From Brachycybe producta (taxonomy: Eukaryota > Arthropoda > Diplopoda > Playtdesmida > Andrognathidae): a DNA stretch of 64,000 nucleotides. The stretch lies in NCBI GenBank assembly GCA_036925085.1, contig JAUPFP010000029.1, positions 2,432,501 to 2,496,500 of the forward strand, written 5' to 3'. The stretch's first letter is position 1. The number at the start of each line of letters is the position of its first letter. The notes under the pieces are model-generated. The model made no database searches and was not told the origin of the DNA. It was given only the letters and a program-made list of their open reading frames with translations. Shown here one piece after another: positions 1-10,599 of the stretch. The position numbers and the translations under genes were made by a program.

Positions 1-3000
1 AAAAGGTGGCTAAAACCGTCGAAATCGTTACGATAAGTTCCCAAGCATCGGATCCTGTAAATAGTGGTAACATTTATTAAATTTAAACGACTAAAACAAG
101 AAATGTCCTGATAAACGTGTAATATTAGTAAATTCTTCGTTTTGCGCTTCAGAAAGTCTCGAAAGTAAATCTAACAGGCTGGACGACGTTTCGGAACGTC
201 CCGACGAAGATTATGACACAAAAAAGAAGTGTCCTACGTGTTCGAAAAGTATTCCAATTGCGACTTTTTCGTCTCATTCAATCTACTGTTTAAAGCAGTT
301 TGAAAGACAACAGGCAAAACCAGGGTGTAGTCGCAGAAATGTTGACTTGGAACTTGTTTGTTTAGTTTGCAATAAAGATCTGAGTCATATGAACGCAACT
401 CGTAGAGCGCAACATATGAATAAGTACAGCTTAAAAGAGGAACGATTCTCACAATTGAAAAAACTAAATTTTTGTCTGAAAAATCTTTAGATGTCTCGAT
501 AAATTGGAAGAGACGGACAGTGACTCTTTAGCTGAAAGTAACACTGTTACCGTTCTTAACTGTCCTGTATGTTCATTTTGCCCCAGTTCACAAAAGGTTA
601 TTATTTACGAATTAGTTTAGCGTTGGGCTTTCACAGATGAGCGTCTTTTAGTGGTCGATGCTGTTCTGTGGTTGACACTATTGCTATGGAAAGCGGTCTA
701 ATCTTGTAACACGAGTGGCTTCTTGGCCATTTTGCCATCAGACAGTGGTCGATCTCCACCACCGACGACAGCGTTTTTTATTTTGAAGCACTCCACTTGT
801 CAATTAACTGTCGCGTCTCTGCGCCTCCTGTAAACCACAGGAGGTGCAGAGATTGCAACTGCTTTATGCAGTTTACTGAAATATATTAGGACCACTTCTC
901 AACCACTGGCAGTTGACTGGTAGCCTGTTTCCGCGACATGCCTAACAGTTTTTACAGTCGATTGTCGACCACTAAAAGACGCTTGTCTGTAAACGTCTTA
1001 CATACTTACAAGTGTAATCTTTGTATCTGGTTAAAATGCAGGCGAGATTATCTCATTTAAAGCAATGTGCGAAAAAACATGGGATATCAACAAAAAAGAT
1101 TATCGAGTTTGTTCAGCTTCAAGAACGGCAAGCGCAAGAACGGAAAGCCATGGGTCTTTCTGAGATGCCGCCTCCTCCAAAAAGAGTTGTTCAGAAGACA
1201 AGGAGTCGAGCGACACGTCAAAGACGGCACGAAAGCGCAGAAGAGGATCATGCGTAATTTAATTAAGTAAAGAGTTTTGGTCGACAATTAAGCCTCTATA
1301 AATACCTTTTAGTGGTTCAGAGGAGATGCAAATGGCCATGGCGATGTCTTTATCTACTAGTCAAGAAAGAGTACAAGAAGATGACAACCGTGTGGGCGAG
1401 TTGTTGTTGGCTCTCGGTCATACTACGAAACCTTCAGAGATTCCTTCGAAAAAGAGAAGAAAGAAAAACGAGTGCGTCGCTTAAATGAGCCGTTTATGTA
1501 TAAAAAAAAACAGAACATTAATAATCTGTTCTTACCTTTAGGAAATCGGAAACTCCTATTTTACTGTTGCGTTCGGAGGAAGATCGTTCAGCAATTGTTT
1601 CATGTAGAGTTGAAGAGATACTAGCAGAGGCAGGCAAACAATATTTTGTAATTTCTTTTGTTGGAAATTTTGTCTTTATAAGGATTCTTTTTATTTCAAA
1701 CAAAAGAAGCCGTATGGCTCCTTAGTGAACTGGGAAAAGGTGCCACCACACCGCAGCATTCTCAAACGAACAGAAGAATGTCATCTTTGGAAGTTAGCGT
1801 CTCTTTCAAAGGAACTCACAAAAGATCCTTTGGTCTTCTACGTGAAGGATTTGGAGCCTTTTGTGTCACCTTGTAAGTTGAAACCAGGGTCAAAACAAAA
1901 AAGGCTGTCTATGGTTCCCGGATATGGATCATTGACTCAACCCGTGAACGAGGTGGACGAAGACGGTGTCGAGGCTGCCAACGAAAGCGGAGACGAAATT
2001 CCTTGCACGTTGGACGTTCTTTGTAACCTGGCACGAGATTTTACACCTTCATCTCAAATAGCATCGCAGGGATTCTTCACATCTGAAACGGATGAAGTTG
2101 ATGAAAGGAACCCGGAGGTTTGTAAGTGAAATGCCGAAAATGAAATACAATTGTTGATGTTTTTATTGTTATCTAGGAGAATGGATTTTTGAAGATGGTG
2201 GCCAACATTTTGTTTAGCGATTGCACCATCGAATTAGATGATGGTGTGCTAATTCCATGCCATCGTTTTCCGTTGTATGCCAACTGTTCAAAGGCCTGCG
2301 ATGTGCGTTTATTATTTCTTATTTTTAAATGCCTCAGTACTATTTTTAGTAATGATGTTACTTTATATTATCATCTGAAGGAAATCGATGAAAATGGCAT
2401 TTTAAGATGGGCTGGTATTACGAAACCAACTGTCATCGCATTTCTACAGTTCATTTACAGTGGCACCGTCGTTGAAAAGAATTATTCGAAACACCAACTG
2501 AAATCTATTTCAGAAAGGTAAGAAAATTTGTTATCATTTGAGCAACTGGCAAAAAGTTTATTTTGAAATATATCAACATGAGCTACCCTTCTAGTATCTA
2601 AATACTTTCAAGTTTTTTTCTTAATTTTACTCTTGAAAGACAGAATAAAACCACCATCGAATCGTCTAAGAATCTAAATAATGAATTTTCAGATACGATT
2701 TGGGGAGAAATATTGCTGAAGTTTGTGGTTTTCATCTGGAGGAACAACCTAACGTTACAGTGGACCGTGACGAAGTGCCCCGAGAGATGGTATCCAAAGA
2801 ATGTGATGAAGGTCAAGTGGCCGTAGAAGATGTGGTTACGGATGATGATATCGTCGAGTTGTCAGGCACTGTCGTGACAAATAATGTTCACAGTCAGATT
2901 CCAAGAAAGAAAGTTGAATTAGAAATGGTAACATCTCAGTCGAGGCGGAACAGATCAAACAGTTCGGTACAAGATAAAGGAACGTCGCCTTCTCGAGAAA

Positions 3001-6000
3001 GAAATGTATCGTCTTGCAAACGATCGTTGCAGTTTGTTGCCGAACCTTCAAATGACGCCATTGTCGAACAGCCCGAATGCCCAGATGGAATTTCCGTTTC
3101 GGTGTTTGAAAACGACTGCGTTCAAAATGCAGATATCGATAAGAACGCACAGTCGCCTAATTTGTTTGACGAACCGTTTGAAGATGACGAACTGTTCGAA
3201 AATTTAAATCTAGTCGGTATTTCACAAGAGAAAAACCCTACTGTGACGTCTGCATTAGATAACAGTCAAGAGGATCATCACGAATTGCAACGAGAGTTAC
3301 GTAACACACCGTCTCAGCAAATAACTTCGGTTCCGAATTCTCCATCGAAGAGCATCTCCACGTCAACTCCGAAAAATGTATCATCTAGTCGCGTGGATGG
3401 CCATCATGGGATACAGTTAAGTATTTCACCTGTTGGTCAGCGCAGATCAAATTTTGTTAACACTCCAGAAACAGTTGAAAGTACTTCCGGTATTCCAATC
3501 GCAAGTACACCTCAATACAAGAAACCAGTTCCATTTCTTTGGCCTCGTTTGGCTCTTATCGATACCTGTGATAGCATAGTAAAAAAATCTGGAAAGAACG
3601 TCATCGATTGTGATGATCGTAATAAAAACTTACCCATTGCACGTGTTAGTGATCCTCCATCTCACGTGTTGGACGTTGTATCAGAAAGTTCTTCTTCGGA
3701 TGTTGGCGACGAAAATAGTTATCGTGGTGATTTCGGTTGTCACGAAAAACAAACCGAGATGTTGGCGTGTCGGAATTTGGAAAAGACTTTCTCGGATTTC
3801 GAGAAGAAAGATTTGCTTTTGTCTGTTGATGACCATCTTAAAAGTGATGGCAATAAGAATACTAAAAAAAGAACAATTATGCAAGTTTATGAGAATCTCG
3901 ACGTCTCCAGTTCTTCGAGCGACGTACATTTACCGTCATCATCAAAAAGGAAACGTTCCTCAAAAAAAGGAGGCAAAAGCACTGATAAATTGAACAGTTT
4001 CTTGGAAGGAAACGAATCCCCTCGTCAGAATCAACAAAAACTGGCACAGGATCACGATAAAGAATTGCCCGCAAGCTGTGGATTTGAAGTCGGATCGAGG
4101 GACACGAGTGTTATCGGTGTCTGGAATGATTTTAATGACGATGGCTATTATGATTCACCACAAGGGATGCCTTTAGAGGATCCTTTGCCAGGACCATCAA
4201 TTTCAACTCTGCGTGAAAAGGTTTTTGAAAATCATGAGCTGATTTTCTAAACCTGCTCATCATTTTTTGATTGTTTTCTCCCCGTTAGAGAAAATCTGTC
4301 ACGTTTAATGACGTTCTTGAACTGGTGTCGCCTTCAAATTCGTCTTGGAGCTTGACATCAGAAAATGCCATACCTGATATACCAAGTCTATCGTGTACTG
4401 GTAATCTTCTCATATTTACAAAAACTTCATTTAGATTTTTAAACGTAGATGAAATTTTTCCATTTACAGAGGCGCCATTACCACAACCAGCTGATGAAAG
4501 CGAACTGTCTTTAATATTAGAAACTAAAAGAAAAACAAAGGAAAAGGCGAAGAAAAAAACTAAGGATAAGAAGAAGAAAGGGAAAGCTAAGTTGTCTGTT
4601 ACACCTTTGCCACATTACAGTGTGATGCCAACACCGGAAGTTAAAGTAACGAGCACAATTTTAATGTTCAATTCATCACAAAATGTTCACTTTCGTTTTT
4701 CTATTTCAGAAAGCACTGTCAAAAATAGGGGTTAAAGCCATGCCTAAAAAGAAAGCTAGCAAACTTCTTAAACATGTCTATTACGAGACGCATCCTGGTA
4801 ACTATATAGGAAACAATTTACTTACTAGCACTTAAAGCATGTTTTACAAAAGATATCAACATGTGAAAAGAGCCTCAAGTGATTGAGTTACTTTTCTATT
4901 TTCTGAAACACTTTCAAGTTTTTCTTAACTTTGCGCCTGAACGTTGAGGATAAATTAAATTAAAAGCTACCTTAATTTTTCAGTGGTTTCTTGCGATGAA
5001 TCTGGAAATGCTTCGGAAGTCGAATTACCCGATCTTTTACCATCCGTTAACTCTAAGGAGAAAGATAAAAAGAAAAGGGAGTCTCTGGAGAGGTATTTCT
5101 AAATAATTCAGGAGGCATTATTTTTTTAGATGAAAATGTTTTTTTTTTACTTATTTACTTAACCATTTATGTCGAAATGAAATCTTTTTTTTTATGATGA
5201 CTGTTTTCAGATCTTTGAACAGAGAAAATATAAAACAGTTTATAAAATCACATGTTCAATGGCATAAAGCTATTCTTCAATATAAGGTATTTTTTCAGTG
5301 GTGGATTATTTTTATCTTAAATTGTCAAAAAAAAACATGATGGCAAATTAACTAGTACAGGGTTTTCACTACCATAGAATTCTCAGGAAAATTGAGATTT
5401 AAAAATTCATGGAATTTACATAACAAAAAATAACCCTGGCAAATCTAATGAAATTAGAATTTCTAAATATTTTCTTAATGTTAAATCAAGAAAATATTTA
5501 AAGAATTCTAATTTGACGTTTAGCTCGAATAAGAATTTAACAAGAAAATTAAACAAAAAAACATTTTTTTTTATAAAAAAAAGGGTCTAAAAAGTAAAAA
5601 AAAAACAAAAGAAAACAAGATCTAATTCCCACTTGTGTTGTTGGTGGAGTGGTTAGTGTCTCAGGCTCTCGGACCATTAGTAATGTTGGTCATGGGTTCT
5701 CAATCCCCATGCAGTCTAGATTATTTTCAAATATTTCAGAAGGTGGACAAACAAATGATGCAGTTAAATAAAAGCGAGTAAAAATTAAACGGAAACCGGC
5801 AGAAATTTAAAATATTTCAAAACTTAAGTATTTAAATTTCACAAAAACTTCAACGAATTGGAAAATTCATTGGAAATAAAAATTAATATTGAGTGAGAGA
5901 AGAACCTCATGAAACCAGTTTATCTTGAGATTACAGGACTAGTGACTGGTATAGGTGAGAGACCCCTCCAAAATGTTTTCCTATCCAGAGCTAGCAAAAG

Positions 6001-6309
6001 AAACTAGAATTACAGTATACAAAAGTGTAATGATAGTAATATAAAAATCGTGTTTCAGGCTATTGATATAAATGCATTGATGGTCGACATGCGGTCCACG
6101 AACTTACAAATAACGGAGAAAAAGTTGAAAAAATATTTGGACGAGGAAGTATGATTAATGTGCAGTTTTCGGCAATTGGAATGCCGATTACTAATTTATA
6201 ATCTTGAATGCTGTTTTAGTGTATTACATACACTGAACCTGGAGATGATTCACCTCGTAAAAAAAGAAGTTCACCTCGTAAAAAGAAATCCCGGAAGAGT
6301 CCGCAATAA
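1..6309 (+). CDS. SLX4: SLX4, structure-specific endonuclease scaffold (5' end uncertain)
   Basis: SLX4 is the nuclear scaffold that activates SLX1 and other nucleases in Holliday-junction and crosslink repair. Predicted exons are 153-423, 491-596, 1042-1253, 1313-1471, 1542-1647, 1707-2117, 2177-2302, 2381-2517, 2693-4220, 4289-4400, 4470-4645, 4710-4797, 4984-5092, 5211-5286, 6059-6148 and 6220-6309; all phases close. Two UBZ4-type zinc fingers are visible (CPTC...HSIYC at 231-290; CLVC...HMNKC at 358-494), followed by a third Cys/His cluster ending HLKQC. A BTB domain follows (exons 2177-2517, 'RWAGITKPTVIAFLQFIYSG'), then a long Ser-rich disordered exon, an SLX1-binding-type tail ('KIGVKAMPKKKASKLLKH') and a basic C terminus. 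Upstream coding is doubtful: bases 3-56 are open, but the frame joins exon 153 only with a weak donor at 37. The tail is convergent with MSL3. Confidence 0.87.
597..1041. repeat. SLX4 intron holding a MITE with AGTGGTCGA inverted ends
   Basis: This intron is mostly one foldback element at about 627-996. The left end reads CACAGATGAGCGTCTTTTAG followed by TGGTCGATG. The right end is its reverse complement (CGACCACTAAAAGACGC, then TTGTCTGTAAA). Related copies lie at about 48067-48270, 48629-48832 and 49440-49538. No coding potential is seen in the element. Confidence 0.75.
2548..2650. repeat. Foldback family A, right arm only
   Basis: Single arm of the commonest repeat in the window, lying in the SLX4 intron between the BTB exons and the long exon. 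It carries the family words AAAAGTTTATTTTGAAA, CCCTTCTAG and TTGAAAGACAGAATAA. Confidence 0.7.
4840..4960. repeat. Foldback family A, degenerate right arm
   Basis: It contains AAAGATATCAACATG and AAACACTTTCAAGTTTTTCT in the same order as other copies. It sits in the SLX4 intron 4798-4983. Confidence 0.55.
5636..5718 (+). repeat. Possible tRNA-derived SINE head
   Basis: A tRNA-like segment lies in the 770-bp SLX4 intron 5287-6058. TGGTGGAGTGGTTAG resembles an A box, and GGTTCTCAATCC resembles a B box with an extra base. A genuine tRNA is unlikely because no acceptor stem can be paired. The rest of this intron is AT-rich with nothing recognised. Confidence 0.35.
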
Positions 6310-6568
6310 CCCCGAGTTTTAGAAACGTTCTCCTCTTTTTTTTTTGTTCACAGCTCAGTTTTTCTTTTGTTCTACTTATTTATGTTTAATTCAATACAAA
6401 TTTAACACTTAAAACTTATGATTTTTGTAATTTTAATTTATCTTTTTTCTTTTGTTGCGTTCAGAGACTCAAAATTTTTATAAAACAAACAAAAACAGGT
6501 TTTTTTGTTTTTTAATAATTTTAGATAATAAAAATAAAATCAATTCCAAATGAAACCAAAAATATTGT

Positions 6569-9500
6569 TTATGTTTGAGACGATGGAACGGCTGCCGTCG
6601 CCGCCACCATTTCTACTGCATTGCAATTGTTTGCTATTTCTTCTGTAAATAACTCCTCCTGACAATCTACCAAATATCTGAACAGAAAAACACATGTGAA
6701 TAACATAACAAAAATTTACAAATTGAATATTAAAAAATAACTGTTACTTCAAGAAAAGTTCAAGATGGCCGTGTATCGTTGTCAATTTGTAGTCGGAAAT
6801 ATTAGTACGGGTCAACATCTCGGGCATTTTTACTGAGGAAAAAAACGCCAACTAGTTACTTACTCGTGAGAATGTTTTGTGTGACTCAGTCGACATTTAC
6901 CAAAAAGCCGAGTTAGGTGATGAGCTCCGTAGATAAGAGATGGTGGAGGTGGAACTTGATGATAAACCGATTGAGGAATCATCGACCAGGCCATCGTTCG
7001 ATCGATCATTGCGCTAACGTCAGAGGAGACGTGAGGAGGATTTGGAGGATGATTTACACTTGCTGTCGGTGTCGTTGGACCAGACCGCGAAGACGAGGAG
7101 CTTTATTATAAATGTGGCACAACAAAAAATACACACCTCGTAACATTTCGAATGGGCACCGAACTTAGAAATATACCTTGAAACATGAGATGGGATTATG
7201 AGAGGTGGCGGATTTTTTCTACGAGACGGAGGTGAAGACGAATCCACAGCGGACAAAGACGGTGGAGAAGAACCAGAAGATATCTGAGGTGGAGATGGAG
7301 ATGATGGAATTTGAATCCCACAATTCGAACGTTGTTGCTTTTGTTGAGAGCGTGAACATTTAGTCGTTTTACACTCTTTCGATTTGTTCGACATTGTTCC
7401 CTGTTGTTGTTCTTCTTCCGTTGGAAACAATGGCGGTTGTGATTCGTAAGACGGTCTCGAGGGAGACATCTTGGCCGCAACTTCCAGTCGACCCGCCGTC
7501 GATCGTAACACGCGACGAGGATATCCAACTTCGGACGCGACCGGTTCGCTCTGATCTCCACGCTTTATTAATTTATGTGGCTTTAACGATTGGAGAGAAA
7601 CTTCATCGTTTGATGGACTTGCTTTTACTTTAGTCGTTGCGATATCAGACGACGTTTCACATTCGTTTTCGATTTGTTTATTCTGTGTTTCGTTTACGGA
7701 TTGTGTCCTACATTCGATAAACACGCGAAAGCTAGTTTCAGCGTCTAGACATTAGAAATGTCAAACCCTGTAACTATAACACTTACACCTCCTCTTTTAT
7801 AGTAACTGGCGGCTTGAAGTTCTGCATCCAATAAGCGTACTGAGCTCGTTCTTCTTCATACAACAGAACCATCGGTAACGTGAAGTCGAAATAAATCCTT
7901 ATTCCGTCCATTACTTCTTTACACAAACTTATACTGAAATGGGATTCGAACCAAAATTAAAGCGGTTTTAAAGAGTAAAACGCCCCTTGAATTCTACTTA
8001 TTCTGTCTTTCATTGTCAATAGTAAGAAAAAGTTAAAATTATTTTAGAAACTAGAAGGGTATTTCAATCATGGCTATTTTAATATCGATATCTTTCAAAA
8101 TAAAAGCTTTTTTAGTCAGTTTGAAAATGATCCAATGATAAAAAGTTTATTTTGAAACATATCAACATGAATGTACTATTAAGTGATTTAGATGCTGTTC
8201 TAGTTCTAACACACTTTCAATTTCGCCTTTAGTGTTGCTCTTTTGAAACGTAGAATAACCAGAGTTCAAAAAAAGTCTAGAAACAATGCAAATTAATGTA
8301 TGCATAAATTCGTTCTTGCTTTTTTTCAGCTTGAATTTGATTACGAATCGCTTTCGGCTTCTCTGGAGTGACACAAAATGCGTTTGCAGAATAATTCTTA
8401 ACGTAACCCTCGAGAATCGAGATGACGTTAGGATTTGAAGGTAAACTCAGTAACTGTTACAAGAAACAAACAAAAAATTTAATCAGAATCGTATAATCCA
8501 ACTAAAAAAAAGTTTAAAAACCATAACCAGACTTTGTTTTTCTGTTTAATGAGATGATGGACTTCTTCGAGTTTCTTCTTGAGGACATCCGGAAGTTCAA
8601 GATCCATTTGTTTTGCATCGTCATCTTCTTTCTTCAAAATTGAATTTTAATAATTGAAGGTTTATTTTTTAAAAAAAGTTGCTTTGATAATCTTACTTCA
8701 CTTCCGTCGGCAGTACTCGAACTACAGTGACTAGCATTACTTTCGGCTCCACTCTGCGAACCTCCTCCTCCTCCACTCACGCGACGGTCTCTCCAATTAT
8801 TATCTTCACTCTCTTCGTCCTCGGTTGTAGCGCTCGTTCTCTTCTTCGAAGTCGCCGCCGCCGCCGTCATACTTAAAGAATCCTTGAAGACATCCGAAAA
8901 GCGTCGTTTTTTCTTCTTCTTTGACTTCTTTCGAATCGGATGAATCCTAAAAAATGAGAAAATAGAAGAAAATTAGAGGAGGAACGAGAATGTATAAAAG
9001 AATTAAGACTCGCAGGTTAAGTGAGGCAGCCTCAGCAAGTCTCTTCTGAAGACTTCTGTTGTCTTCGTTATCTTTGAGAACAAATTCTTCAGTGACACAT
9101 CGATCCCAACTGCTGCTCCAACCGTTGAAATGAATCAAATACTCAGGAATCTTTCGACCTTTTCCGTCTTTCGATACACACACTTCAAGAACCTTTTGAT
9201 GAGAACGACAGAAAACACAACGGATATGAAAAACAATTATACGTACGTTTAAAAAGAAATTTAAAGTGTTTTTGAAATTAGATGAATAAATGAATGACAT
9301 AAAGTGGATTTTCATACTGATGTCTTCAACAAAATAAACATTTTACAGCAAATTCAAACTCTTCACATTTTCATATAAAATGTCATTTTGAAAGACGACA
9401 TCATCATGAAATTCCTTTTACGTCATCCAGTTACTCTTCTAGTTTCTAAAATCTAGAATAAATAGAATTCTTCTGATAATATTGCCATAAAATGAATAAT

Positions 9501-9617
9501 ATCTGAATAAATCTATACTTTGGATTCGTAAAGAACTTTTGCTTTAGTTGGATCCGGTTCGTAACAAAGGACCCTTTCACCTTCGCCGAACTTGAATTTC
9601 AGTCCTCGAGTTGACAT
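6569..9617 (-). CDS. MSL3: MSL3, chromodomain/MRG subunit of the MSL histone acetyltransferase complex
   Basis: MSL3 binds methylated histone tails and bridges MSL1 and MOF for H4K16 acetylation. Exons in transcript order are 9617-9519, 9192-9014, 8946-8697, 8631-8533, 8453-8320, 7933-7787, 7731-7177, 7100-6901, 6832-6748 and 6677-6569, giving about 618 residues. The N-terminal chromo-barrel is clear ('[20 protein letters not shown]', '[18 protein letters not shown]'). A basic Ser/Gly linker precedes the first MRG part ('[14 protein letters not shown]', '[20 protein letters not shown]'). A long Pro/Ser insert and the second MRG part ('[20 protein letters not shown]') follow. Introns 9013-8947 and 8319-7934 keep frame only with GC donors. 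The choice over MRG15 rests on the split MRG domain and the AEKN-LCKE match. Confidence 0.92.
7934..8319. repeat. MSL3 intron containing foldback family A (about 8005-8260)
   Basis: Both arms are present: TTATTCTGTCTTTCA at the left, GAAACTAGAAGGGT and AAAAGCTTT facing AAAAAGTTTATTTTGAAAC, then the right terminus TTGAAACGTAGAATAA. The MITE fills most of the intron. Confidence 0.75.
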
Positions 9618-10599
9618 TATTATTTCATTGGTTTCCTTGAAAAACGAACAAAATACCAACGTAAAATATTACAGAAATGTTACATAAACATTTTCAAAAT
9701 AACAACGAAATTAAAACAAACCAAAAATCGCACAAATTACAAAGTAACGCCAAAATTAGCCACTAGGTGACAGCACAAGAGGAGCAAAAAAATCTATGTT
9801 TATTGGCGGAGCCAAAGTATTATAGCTCCACCTACAAATGTTATTTATAATTATAATTATAATAATAATAATACATAAGGTGTGTAAACGCCACAGGCAG
9901 TTGGGCGCAGCCGTCCCCCAGCGGGAACGTGACGTCAGACTCAGTAACAAACTAATTAGAAATTGATCACGCTCATAAAAGGGCGGAACCAAAGAAATTC
10001 TGAAGCTGTGTACAGATGCCTGTCGTTTTGCAGATGCAAAATCAAGAAAATAGAAGGGTGTTTTCACGTTGATATCAAAAAATATATTAAATAGCATATA
10101 TTTAATATATTAAAAAAAATACATTGAATTCTTGAAGTTGGTTCAGTTTCAAATTGCCATAAAAAGCTTATTTTAAAAAGAAATCAACATAGAAATCTTT
10201 TAGATTTTCTTAAATTTTGCTCTTCTGAAAAACAAAAATAATCACAAGTCTAAGCTGTTAATAAACCAACACAATTAAAATGAAAATTATAATTAAGATT
10301 ACAAAAAAAAAATCAATTAACACAATAAATTACAACACTATAAATTGAACTTTATTTGAAAAAATATTAATTTACAAAGCTTTTTAAAAAAAAGTTATTA
10401 AAAGTACAGTATAAAAAAATGAAAAAAAGAACGATGCCTTCTTATTTAAGAGATTGCAATTCACAGATGAGATTCTCGTATATAAGTAGAGTAGCAACAC
10501 CCATTACAAAAAAAAAAAATCTCAACCGATGTGACGTCACAGCCAATGCATCAGCTGAGTTTAAAAACGTGTTAGATGACAACATCCGATTAAATGACA
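9618..10599. other. Intergenic: MSL3 upstream region with repeat fragments
   Basis: No gene is seen. About 9900-10030 is a half copy of the GGGCGGAGC foldback family (family B). It carries TGACGTCAGACT, CTAATTAGAAATTG and a TAAAAGGGCGGAACC arm ending in TGCCTGT. About 10140-10260 is a right arm of family A. A short (TAA)n run lies near 9850. MSL3 transcription presumably starts in the first few hundred bases, but no promoter motif is convincing. Confidence 0.5.

Noticed and set aside
1-56. First SLX4 exon 3-56 with donor GTAAAT
   Set aside because: Its phase does not match the exon at 153; a donor at 37 would, but is weak, so the upstream exon was left unresolved.
5636-5718. Functional tRNA gene
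   Set aside because: Box-like motifs are present but no cloverleaf closes; treated only as a possible SINE head.
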